Both the position numbers and the translations under genes were made by a program. 64,000 nt of DNA from Betaproteobacteria bacterium (lineage in GTDB: Bacteria > Pseudomonadota > Gammaproteobacteria > Burkholderiales > Burkholderiaceae_C): assembly GCA_025356445.1 (NCBI GenBank), contig JANXSZ010000001.1, positions 1 through 64,000 of the forward strand, in the 5' to 3' direction. Of the stretch, positions 37,438 through 45,815 are shown piece after piece. A model generated the notes under the pieces. It was given only the letters and a program-made list of their open reading frames with translations, was not told where the DNA came from and did not search any database. Position 1 is the stretch's first letter, and each line of letters starts with the position of its first letter.

Positions 37438-38454
37438 ATGCGCAGCTATATCGCGCGCCATATCGTGCGCTGGATCGGCATGGCCCTCATTGCCACAAGC
37501 TGCATCAACAGCACCGCAGCTGACGGCAAAATCGTCATCATTGCTGCAGGCTTGGAAAAGCAAATTTACCTGCCAGCCCGCTTGGCCATGCAATTGGGGT
37601 ATTTCAAAGACCAAGGGTTGGATGTGCAACTGCTGAACGAATCAGCGGGAGCTAATGCGCAAGACATGCTGCTAGCAGGGGCTGCACAAGGTGTAATTGG
37701 GGCCTATGACCACACTGTGCTGCTGCAAGCAAAGGGGAAATCTGTTCAATCGGTGGTGCAGTTCACCCAGTCACCGGGCGAGGTGGAACTGGTGTCCTCC
37801 AAAATGGCAGGTGAAATCAATTCAGCAGCAGACTTTCGGCATAGGCATTTAGGCATCACCGGCTTGGGTTCATCCACTGCATTTTTGACGCTGTATTTGG
37901 CCAATCTGAATGGCGTCAAGCCTCACGAATTTACCCTGGTCCCTGTGGGCAGTGGCAGCAGCTTCATTCAGGCACTGCAACAAGATCGCATAGATGCAGG
38001 CATGACGACCGAGCCTACCGCCTCTGCTTTACTTTCAACTGGCAAGGCTCAAATACTGACTGATTTACGCACACCTGCCACAACCCAAAAGGCCCTGGGA
38101 GGGCTCTACCCATTTGCTTGCCTGTATATGCAAACGGCATGGATAAATACCCACCGTGTCGAAGTGCAACGTTTAAGCAACGCCTTGGTGAAAGCCTTGG
38201 CATTCATACAGAACCACTCCGCCAGTGAAATTGCAAACCAACTTCCACCTGGGGATTGGGCCGGTAATAAAACGCTGTACATCCAGTCGCTCGCTGCCAG
38301 CAAATCCATGTTTACCCCCGATGGAGTGATGCCAGAAACAGGCCCACCAACCGTACTGAAGGTTCTTTCAACGATAAACCGTTCGGTGATGGGCAAGCAT
38401 ATTGACCTGTCGCAAACCTTCACTACCGAATTTGCCAAAATGGCAAAACCGTGA
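37438..38454 (+). CDS. NitT/TauT-type ABC transporter substrate-binding protein
   Basis: A 338-residue periplasmic binding protein. The signal peptide covers about residues 1-28. The mature part begins GKIVIIAAGLEKQIYLPARLAMQLGYFKDQGLDV, typical of the SsuA/ThiY/NMT1-like family that binds sulfonates, nitrate or pyrimidine precursors. Other family features are ITGLGSSTAFLTLYL and IDAGMTTEPTASALL. No ABC permease or ATPase lies next to it. It is followed three bases later by the convergent sensor kinase gene. The ligand is unknown. Confidence 0.87.
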   Translation: MRSYIARHIVRWIGMALIATSCINSTAADGKIVIIAAGLEKQIYLPARLAMQLGYFKDQGLDVQLLNESAGANAQDMLLAGAAQGVIGAYDHTVLLQAKGKSVQSVVQFTQSPGEVELVSSKMAGEINSAADFRHRHLGITGLGSSTAFLTLYLANLNGVKPHEFTLVPVGSGSSFIQALQQDRIDAGMTTEPTASALLSTGKAQILTDLRTPATTQKALGGLYPFACLYMQTAWINTHRVEVQRLSNALVKALAFIQNHSASEIANQLPPGDWAGNKTLYIQSLAASKSMFTPDGVMPETGPPTVLKVLSTINRSVMGKHIDLSQTFTTEFAKMAKP

Positions 38455-38457
38455 AGG

Positions 38458-39870
38458 TCACGCCAAAGGCGTTATGGGAACCGTCGAAGGCACCGCAGGG
38501 AAAACCACCTCCACCGTCAACCCTTGTCCACCCAGCGGTGTTTTCAAGGCGATCTGGGCACCGCACGATTTGGTGATTTCACGGGCAATAGACAAGCCCA
38601 GTCCACAGCCATCTGATTGCGTCTCGTCTAAGCGGTAAAAGCGCTCAAACACCCGTTCCCGCTCTGTCTCGGCAATGCCCGGGCCATTATCTTCAATGTG
38701 CAGCACCACCGCTTGCCCTGGCCCCAGGGTGATCTTCGCTGTCACCATACCCCCTAGTGAGGTATAGCGCAAGGCATTATCCAACAGATTGGCAACAAGC
38801 TCATAAGCCATCTGTGGCGCAATCATGATGCAGACGGCCCGTGATGGCCGTAAAAAACCCAGGTCAATCTGCCGCTGCTGCGCAGTCGAGGCCAAAGATT
38901 CCAGCACACGTTGCACAACTTCAGCTAAATCAACAGGCGTTTGCCGTTCCAACTGGCCCAGCCCGGCCTCTGCTCTGGAAAACGACAGCAACTGATTCAC
39001 CAAGCGTATGCCATGCTGGACACTGCGGTGCATGGCCACAAGCGTCTCTTCTCGGGCATCGGCGTTTTTATCGCGTAGCGCATAGACCACCTGCGTATTG
39101 AGCAAGGTCAGAGGCGTACGCAATTGATGCGAGGCATCCGCAATGAAGCGGCTATGGGAAGACATCTGCTGATTCAGCCGATCCACATAGTCGTTCAGTG
39201 CAGAAACCAAAGGCTTCAGCTCACTGGGCAAGCGCTCGTGCATCAAGGGCTCCAAGGTACCCGATCGGCGCTCCAGCATCTGGTCACGTAACTTGACCAA
39301 GGGCTGGGTCACATAGCGCAAACCTAACCATAAAAATACGGCAACAACCCCTAGCACGGTAACTTGTCTGCGCACCGCATTGCCCCATATTTCATATGCC
39401 AATGCGTTCCGACCCTCCAGGGTTTGCACCACTTCAATCAAAACCGGCGCATGCCCAGGCAAACTCCATATCGGCTGTGCAAATACAACACCATGCACAG
39501 CGCGCTCCCGCAGAACAGTATCAAAAAAAACAGCATGATCGGCTTGAGGAAGGTACTGTGGAATGGGTAAATCGGGGTAGCCTGCCAACAATTGTTGGTT
39601 TGACTTGGAAATACGGTAGAACACCCGATCTTGACTGGGCGAGGCAAACAACTCCAATGCGGATGGCGGTACATCCACTTGCAGCTCACCATCTTCCAAA
39701 GAGACCTGCTCCCCCATCATGCGGGCAGCCCCTAGCAGCATGCGGTCTTGCACCAAAGTAGCCATCTCTTGCGCACTGCGGTAAGTCATCCACGCGTCGA
39801 GTAACGCAACGGCCAACAGAGGAGCCATCAACCACAAGGCCAACTGGGCGCGCAGACTTCTAAATAGCAT
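38458..39870 (-). CDS. Sensor histidine kinase (TctE-like)
   Basis: A 470-residue membrane kinase. Helix 1 is at about 9-29 (QLALWLMAPLLAVALL). A periplasmic sensor of about 130 residues follows, then helix 2 (VTVLGVVAVFLWLGLRYV) and a HAMP-like segment. The phospho-acceptor His is in ADASHQLRTPLTLL near 247. The ATP site has DNGPGIAETERERVFERFYR and GLGLSIAREI. It resembles TctE, which senses tricarboxylates. The start overlaps the response-regulator stop by 11 nt. A link to the nearby binding proteins and porin is likely but inferred from position. Confidence 0.88.
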   Translation of the reverse strand: MLFRSLRAQLALWLMAPLLAVALLDAWMTYRSAQEMATLVQDRMLLGAARMMGEQVSLEDGELQVDVPPSALELFASPSQDRVFYRISKSNQQLLAGYPDLPIPQYLPQADHAVFFDTVLRERAVHGVVFAQPIWSLPGHAPVLIEVVQTLEGRNALAYEIWGNAVRRQVTVLGVVAVFLWLGLRYVTQPLVKLRDQMLERRSGTLEPLMHERLPSELKPLVSALNDYVDRLNQQMSSHSRFIADASHQLRTPLTLLNTQVVYALRDKNADAREETLVAMHRSVQHGIRLVNQLLSFSRAEAGLGQLERQTPVDLAEVVQRVLESLASTAQQRQIDLGFLRPSRAVCIMIAPQMAYELVANLLDNALRYTSLGGMVTAKITLGPGQAVVLHIEDNGPGIAETERERVFERFYRLDETQSDGCGLGLSIAREITKSCGAQIALKTPLGGQGLTVEVVFPAVPSTVPITPLA

Positions 39871-40531
39871 CGTGGGTCAACAAATAGCCCAGCCCACGCA
39901 GGGTAACGATACAAGCTTGCGAAGACTGAAGCTTTTTGCGCAGCCGATGGATGTAAATTTCAATGGCGTCAGACGACACGCTTTCGTTGACCGTAAACAA
40001 GGCTTCAAAGATCGCCTGCTTGCTCACTGTCTTGCCAACTTTCATCATCAAAGTGTGGAGCAAAGCGTGCTCCCTGGGCGTTAACAAAAGAGGCTGCTGA
40101 TTCACCGAAAACTGCTGGGTATTGGTGTCAAACATTAAATTGCCGCACTGCACCAGGGGGTTCATTTGATTGGCAGAGCGGCGTAACAGTACCCGGATAC
40201 GCGCCTCCAACTCAGCCACATCAAAGGGTTTGATCATGTAGTCATCAGCACCAATGTCCAGGCCATGAATCCTGCTTTGGACATCATCACGGGCCGTCAA
40301 AATAAGCACAGGCATATGGCTATTGCGCGCGCGCAACCGGCGCAAAACATCCTCGCCTCGCATCTGAGGCAAACCTAAATCCAAAATCACCAAATCATAA
40401 ACTTCGGTACGCAAACGAAAGTTGGCTTCTTCACCGTTACCCACACATTCAACGACATAGCGCTCTCTCTCCAAAGTGCGTGCCAACCACTCGGACAGCT
40501 GTACGTTATCTTCTACCAACAAGATGCGCAT
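39860..40531 (-). CDS. OmpR-family response regulator (TctD-like)
   Basis: A 223-residue regulator. The receiver has acidic residues around D8 in MRILLVEDN and phospho-acceptor D51 in VILDLGLPQMRGED. The C-terminal winged helix has LTPREHALLHTLMMKVGKTV and SSDAIEIYIHRLRKKL. ATG 40531 gives the normal start; a TTG one codon earlier opens a slightly longer frame. It is the first gene of the pair and diverges from the enoyl-CoA hydratase gene with a 152-bp gap. Confidence 0.92.
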   Translation of the reverse strand: MRILLVEDNVQLSEWLARTLERERYVVECVGNGEEANFRLRTEVYDLVILDLGLPQMRGEDVLRRLRARNSHMPVLILTARDDVQSRIHGLDIGADDYMIKPFDVAELEARIRVLLRRSANQMNPLVQCGNLMFDTNTQQFSVNQQPLLLTPREHALLHTLMMKVGKTVSKQAIFEALFTVNESVSSDAIEIYIHRLRKKLQSSQACIVTLRGLGYLLTHDAI

Positions 40532-40683
40532 CAATGCGTCCTTTTTACATTCAAATAAAACATACTTACGTTAAACCCAGTCCGATCTGGCTAAAAATAA
40601 GCATTCCCCTTAATCACCAAGATATTCACGCCTCTTGGTTATAGTCTTACTTAGTTTACAAATAAGAAACGACGAGATAACCA

Positions 40684-41475
40684 ATGGACAACACCATGAC
40701 TTACGAAAATATCCTGGTTCGCACCGAAGCCGGCAAAGTCGGCATCATCACACTGAATCGCCCCAAGCAGCTGAATGCCCTGAACGACGCGCTGATGGAC
40801 GAGCTGGGCAGCGCACTCAAAGCTTTTGATGCAGACCCCGCCATAGGCTGTATGGTCATCACAGGCAGTGAAAAGGCGTTTGCAGCAGGCGCAGACATTG
40901 GGGCGATGGCCAGCTACAGCTTTGCCGATGTCTACAAGAATGACTACATCACCCGCAACTGGGAAGCCATCCGCGGCATCCGCAAGCCCGTCATCGCGGC
41001 GGTAAGCGGTTTCGCATTGGGCGGCGGCTGCGAGCTGGCAATGATGTGCGATTTCATCATCGCAGCAGACAATGCCCGGTTTGGCCAGCCCGAAATTAAG
41101 CTGGGGGTGATTCCTGGTGCCGGTGGCACGCAACGTTTGCCGCGTGCGGTGGGCAAGGCCAAAGCCATGGACATGGCACTCACAGGCCGCATGATGGACG
41201 CGGTGGAAGCCGAGCGCGCAGGGCTGGTCAGCCGCGTGGTGCCCTTAGACAAATTGATGGACGAGGCCCTCGGTGCTGCGCTGGTTATCAGCGACTTCTC
41301 GCACATGGCAACCATGGCGGCTAAAGAATCGGTGAACCGCGCATTTGAAGGCTCCCTGTCAGACGGCGTGATGTTCGAGCGCCGTATGTTCCATGCTCTG
41401 TTTGCCACTCGGGATCAAAAAGAAGGCATGGACGCGTTTGTGAACAAGCGCAAAGCCGTTTTTCAGCACCAATAA
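40684..41475 (+). CDS. Enoyl-CoA hydratase/isomerase (crotonase family)
   Basis: A 263-residue enzyme that adds water to 2-enoyl-CoA in fatty acid oxidation. The oxyanion-hole segments [12 protein letters not shown] and [15 protein letters not shown] and the catalytic Glu region [20 protein letters not shown] are intact, as in active hydratases. It lies 48 bp upstream of the large CHAT/cyclase/ATPase gene with no terminator between, so it could share a transcript with the following cassette. That is only suggestive, since crotonases are common in many contexts. Confidence 0.92.
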   Translation: MDNTMTYENILVRTEAGKVGIITLNRPKQLNALNDALMDELGSALKAFDADPAIGCMVITGSEKAFAAGADIGAMASYSFADVYKNDYITRNWEAIRGIRKPVIAAVSGFALGGGCELAMMCDFIIAADNARFGQPEIKLGVIPGAGGTQRLPRAVGKAKAMDMALTGRMMDAVEAERAGLVSRVVPLDKLMDEALGAALVISDFSHMATMAAKESVNRAFEGSLSDGVMFERRMFHALFATRDQKEGMDAFVNKRKAVFQHQ

Positions 41476-41523
41476 GCAGACTCAAGCCACCCGAAATCAC
41501 TGGTTCATTGACTGCACTGCGCC

Positions 41524-44500
41524 ATGTACAACCTTGACGCCCGCCCACTCAGCCTAACCCTTCTGTGGGAGGAGGGCCGAGTCTGTGCGTCACTCAGCGA
41601 TTCCAGGTCGGTAGGCCTTCTAGGCAGCATCGCAGTAAGCACCACACTGCTGGATGAGGTTGCGGCGCAAGCAACCCAATTGTTGCGCCAGCCTTCGACC
41701 CCTTCATTCGAAGACACCGACTGCAGCAGCCTGGAAGACCGTATCGATCGATTGGGTGGGTTAATTTTTTCACGGCTGCTACCACCTGCTATCGCACGAT
41801 TTCTGGCCGATAGCATGGAGCGGCCCTTGTTTTTGCAGTTGAGTACCCGCCTGCTGCCTATTCCTTGGGAAATAGCCTTTGATGGCAGCCAGTTTTTAGG
41901 GCACAAGTTTGCCATCTCCCGTTACCTGCTGTCAGACCAGCCGGTGATGGCGATGCCCTCGATCCGGGCAGGTGCTGATGCCATCAAGGTGCTGGTGGTT
42001 CACAGTGATGATGAACTGCACTTTGGGAACCTGTATGCCCAAGGGCTGCTCAGCAAGCTTGCAGGTGCGGAAGGTCTGTCGGTCAAAGGTGTGGCCACCC
42101 ACGAACTGGCGCACGCACAGCTGCTGCGCCTGGTCGGGGAAAGTGACATCGTTCACTGCATTGGCCCTTTAGCGGCAACCGTGCACCATGCAGAAGACGA
42201 CGGCAAAGTAAACCGTGCAGTAGGCAGTGAACGCAATGCGCTGTCTGTTCGCGAGATTGCCCATTTAACGGCTCCTCCAGCGCTGCTGATTTTTGAACGC
42301 ACGGATATCGCCAGTGTTCAGCGTCGCGCCTTGGACAACCATGCTGTACTGGCCAGCGATATCAGCCGTGCAGGCTTAAGCGCCCTGTTTCGCAACACCT
42401 TGCTGGCTGGCGATGACCAGCCCGGCTACATGGCAGAGTTTTACAAGGCGTTGGCGAGAGGAGCCTGCCTGGGTATAGCTCTGCGCGACGCTGCGCTGAT
42501 CACGCAAGGCTCAGCCAAGCTCTCTGCGACAGCCTGCCTGGACACAACGCTCTATGGCGATGCCACGGTGGCGCTGGCACAGCAGCAGCCTCAGCAAGAA
42601 GACAATAACCAGCGCCAAGTCACTGTTTTCTCCTACGATTTGGTGGACTCCACCAAACTGCTACGCACATTGGGGGCCGAGAAATACAGCGATGTGCTGG
42701 ACAACTACCACGCTTGCTGCGCCCAAATCGTACAAAAATGGGGTGGCGTGGCCAATGACCCCCAGGGCAGTGACGGCGTGATGTGCTACTTTGGCCTGCA
42801 CGTTGCCTATGAGAATTCAGCAGCGCAATGCCTGCGCGCAGCGCTTGAAACGGTTGAAGCCGTAGCCAAACTGCAATTGCGCATACGTATCGGCATCGTG
42901 ACCGGGCCTGTTGCCGTCAAGGCGGGTATGCCGGTAGGCGTGGCCATCCATTTTGCGGCGCGGCTACAGTCCATTGCCGAGCCGGGCACTGTGGTAGTCA
43001 GTGAATCCACACGCCAAATTGTGCAACAGCAATTTGATTTTGCGCACTTGGCGCATGTGCCTGAACTCAAGGGCATAGACCGCCCTGGCGCGGCCCATCG
43101 CCTGCTGGGTGAGCGCCACGCCTACAGCCACCCCCCAGAATCTGCCCCGCGCCCAACCCCTTTTGTGGGCCGTTCGCGCGAACTGGTCTGGCTGCAAGAC
43201 CATTGGGCACAGATCTGCCATGGCACGGCCACTGCGGTGCTGGTGTCCGGTGAAGCAGGCATAGGCAAATCCCGGCTGGTTCGTGAGTTTCGACACACCC
43301 TTGCCAACAGCGAACACACAGCACTGGAGTGCCGCTGTACGGCTGACCACGCGAACAGCGCTTTTCACCCCGTCACAGATTTGCTTCGCCGCTGGCTGAA
43401 AATTCAGCAAAGTGACACCCCACTGCAAAAACGCGCCAAACTGGAAGCGGGACTGCGGCTCGCACTCGCCCCCAACGGCCAGGGACGTGGTGCCACGTGG
43501 AGTGCACCTGACGAGGCCTTGGCTGCACTCCATGCGATGGCTGCCCTGTTGGCCATTCCTCTGGTTTCCGGAGCTACCGAACAGAAAGTGTCTGTCGAAA
43601 AACAACGGCAAGTAACCCTCAAGGTACTGGTACGCTGGATCGCCCAGCAAGCCCACAACGCACCGGTATGTCTGGTGGTTGAAGACGTGCAGTGGGCGGA
43701 CCCTTCCAGCCGCGAACTTTTTAAACAACTGGTTGCGACCTCAACAGGCTTGCCCCTGCTGGTCCTGCTGACCCAGCGTACAGAGGCATCAGCCCCACGT
43801 GACCCTGGCTTTGCGGTCAAAGAAATCGAGTTGAAAGGCCTGACCCCTGAAGCCACTCAAGGCATGATCCGCAGCGTGTACGGTGAATCACCGGTTAACC
43901 ATGAAGCGGTTCGGTTGCTGGCGGACAAGTCTGACGGTGTACCGCTGTTCATTGAAGAATCAGCGCGCATGCTGCTTGACCTTAAAGCCGCAAATGCCAG
44001 CACGGCTCCAGGAAAGGACGCTGGGGCAGACAGCACCAGCGATACAGCATCGGCACTGAACCTCAGCGTACCCGGTACGATTCAAGACCTGCTGATGGCG
44101 CGTCTTGACCGGCTGGCCGGTGCCAAGCATATTGCGCAATTGGGCAGCGCTATGGGCCGTGAATTTTCCTTGGGTCTGATGCAGGCCGTTCTGGCGCATG
44201 ACAGCTCGCCAGTGCGGGCCGACAATTTGGTTGCCCGGTTGCACGCCTTGGTACTGTCAGGCATGCTGATGGAGAAAACAGACGGCGACAGCGTCAGCTA
44301 TTTCTTCAAACATGCCCTGATGCGCGATGCAGCCTACCAGTCGCTGTGGGAACGTGATCGCCGCAAGTTCCACAGGGCGATTGCGCTGACCGTCAGCGAC
44401 TGCTTCCCCGAACTGGTGCAAAGTCAGCCGGAAATGTTGGCACACCATTACACAGGGGCAGGTATTCACGCCAAAGCGGTGGAACACTGGCAACGGGCAG

Positions 44501-45783
44501 CCCGCTTGGCGCTCTCACGCTCCGCCCACGAAGAAGCCATCAGCCACTTGGGCCAGGGCTTGGCGCTGGTCGATATGCTGCCGGTTGGTCCGGAACGTGA
44601 CCGTGCGGAATTAAGCCTTCAACTGCTGCTGGCAGGGCAGCTCATCGCCACAGAAGGCTATGGCGCTGAGCGTGTAGGGGCCATTTACCAACGTGCATCG
44701 GCACTGTGCCGCGCCAGTGGCGACCAACGGGCTTTGCTGAAAGTGCAGTTTGGTCTGGAGGGCTATCATTTTATGCGCGGTAACTTTGGTCAAGCCCATG
44801 CCATTGCTGCGCAAGCCACCGATCTGGTGCGCCAGTCCAGCGATCCGATGCGCCGGGTACAGTCCACCTGGGCGGTCGCCAATATTTTGTTTCACCAAGG
44901 TGACCTGGTCTCCGCAGTGGCCCATATGGATGCAGGCTTGGCCGACTACCACAAGTTGGAGCATCGCCCCAGTGCGGTGCAAGATCCTGGCGTGATGTGC
45001 CTGTGCTACTCGGCACTGGCCCAATGGGAGCGGGGCTTGTCCGAAGATGCACTGCGTCGCGCCAATGCGGCCATTGCACTTGCGGAGCAACTTAAACACA
45101 AGTTCAGTCTGGGTGAAGCTTATGGTTTGGTCGCGATGTTGCATTACTTTCGCAGCGATTACCCACAAGCACTGCGCTGCGCCCAGCATGCCAAAGATAT
45201 TTGCGAAGAAGGCGGGTTTACTGTCTGGCTGGCCCATGCCAAACTGATCCATGGCCGTGCGTTGGCTCAATTGGGCGACGCTAAGGCGGGCATTGCAGAG
45301 ATGGCTGACGGCTACAGCATGTGGGTCGCCACAGGTGCAGTAGTGACACGGGCTTTCTATCTCGCCATTCAAGCTGAAGGCTATGCACTGGCAGGGCAGC
45401 CCCATGAAGGCTTGGGCTTGCTGCAAACGGCATTTGATTTGGTGTCGCGCTACGGCGAGCGTTACTACGAAGCTGAAATTCGCCGCCTGTATGGCGAGTT
45501 GCTGCTTCAATCTGCCGCTTTGCAAGGCCAGGATCGCCAAGCAGAAGCGGAGCGCTGGTTCAGCAGCGCATTGGATGCGGCGAACAGCCGACAGCTTGAC
45601 GCCCACGCTCTGCGTGCGGCAACCAGTCTCGCCCAGCTTTGCTCACGACAAGGACGCGTGGCCGAAGCACAGCGCATCTTGACGACAGCCCTTGCCAACT
45701 TCAAAGAAAACCTGCCCACACATGACAGGCTGTCGGCGCGCCATCTGCTGGACTTGCTTGAAGCAGGAAATACATCGGTGTAG
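41524..45783 (+). CDS. Large signalling protein: degenerate CHAT, class III cyclase-like, STAND-type ATPase, TPR-like region
   Basis: A 1419-residue cytoplasmic protein. (1) About 1-340 resembles a CHAT peptidase: LPIPWEIAFDGSQFLGHKF at 111-129 matches the CHAT PWE signature, but the HFxGHG motif reads VHCIGP at 210-215 and the catalytic Cys region reads FERTD at 257-261, so protease activity looks lost. (2) About 364-530 is a nucleotide cyclase homology domain with metal-type Asp D372 and D417; the transition-state Asn is His476 in VGVAIHFAARLQ, while Arg480 is kept. (3) An ATPase follows with Walker A GEAGIGKS at 576-583 and Walker B LVVEDVQWAD at 717-726. (4) About 1000-1400 is alpha-helical with TPR-like spacing. 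It precedes P450, DyP and patatin genes on the same strand. Possible roles are regulator, sensor or adaptor; none is proven. Confidence 0.8.
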   Translation: MYNLDARPLSLTLLWEEGRVCASLSDSRSVGLLGSIAVSTTLLDEVAAQATQLLRQPSTPSFEDTDCSSLEDRIDRLGGLIFSRLLPPAIARFLADSMERPLFLQLSTRLLPIPWEIAFDGSQFLGHKFAISRYLLSDQPVMAMPSIRAGADAIKVLVVHSDDELHFGNLYAQGLLSKLAGAEGLSVKGVATHELAHAQLLRLVGESDIVHCIGPLAATVHHAEDDGKVNRAVGSERNALSVREIAHLTAPPALLIFERTDIASVQRRALDNHAVLASDISRAGLSALFRNTLLAGDDQPGYMAEFYKALARGACLGIALRDAALITQGSAKLSATACLDTTLYGDATVALAQQQPQQEDNNQRQVTVFSYDLVDSTKLLRTLGAEKYSDVLDNYHACCAQIVQKWGGVANDPQGSDGVMCYFGLHVAYENSAAQCLRAALETVEAVAKLQLRIRIGIVTGPVAVKAGMPVGVAIHFAARLQSIAEPGTVVVSESTRQIVQQQFDFAHLAHVPELKGIDRPGAAHRLLGERHAYSHPPESAPRPTPFVGRSRELVWLQDHWAQICHGTATAVLVSGEAGIGKSRLVREFRHTLANSEHTALECRCTADHANSAFHPVTDLLRRWLKIQQSDTPLQKRAKLEAGLRLALAPNGQGRGATWSAPDEALAALHAMAALLAIPLVSGATEQKVSVEKQRQVTLKVLVRWIAQQAHNAPVCLVVEDVQWADPSSRELFKQLVATSTGLPLLVLLTQRTEASAPRDPGFAVKEIELKGLTPEATQGMIRSVYGESPVNHEAVRLLADKSDGVPLFIEESARMLLDLKAANASTAPGKDAGADSTSDTASALNLSVPGTIQDLLMARLDRLAGAKHIAQLGSAMGREFSLGLMQAVLAHDSSPVRADNLVARLHALVLSGMLMEKTDGDSVSYFFKHALMRDAAYQSLWERDRRKFHRAIALTVSDCFPELVQSQPEMLAHHYTGAGIHAKAVEHWQRAARLALSRSAHEEAISHLGQGLALVDMLPVGPERDRAELSLQLLLAGQLIATEGYGAERVGAIYQRASALCRASGDQRALLKVQFGLEGYHFMRGNFGQAHAIAAQATDLVRQSSDPMRRVQSTWAVANILFHQGDLVSAVAHMDAGLADYHKLEHRPSAVQDPGVMCLCYSALAQWERGLSEDALRRANAAIALAEQLKHKFSLGEAYGLVAMLHYFRSDYPQALRCAQHAKDICEEGGFTVWLAHAKLIHGRALAQLGDAKAGIAEMADGYSMWVATGAVVTRAFYLAIQAEGYALAGQPHEGLGLLQTAFDLVSRYGERYYEAEIRRLYGELLLQSAALQGQDRQAEAERWFSSALDAANSRQLDAHALRAATSLAQLCSRQGRVAEAQRILTTALANFKENLPTHDRLSARHLLDLLEAGNTSV

Positions 45784-45815
45784 CAAAACCATAGACGTTA
45801 AAAAAGGGGACTCGG

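Noticed and set aside
40684-41475. Including the enoyl-CoA hydratase as a firm member of the P450/DyP/patatin cassette
   Set aside because: Same strand and 48 bp upstream, but no overlap, and crotonases occur in many unrelated contexts.
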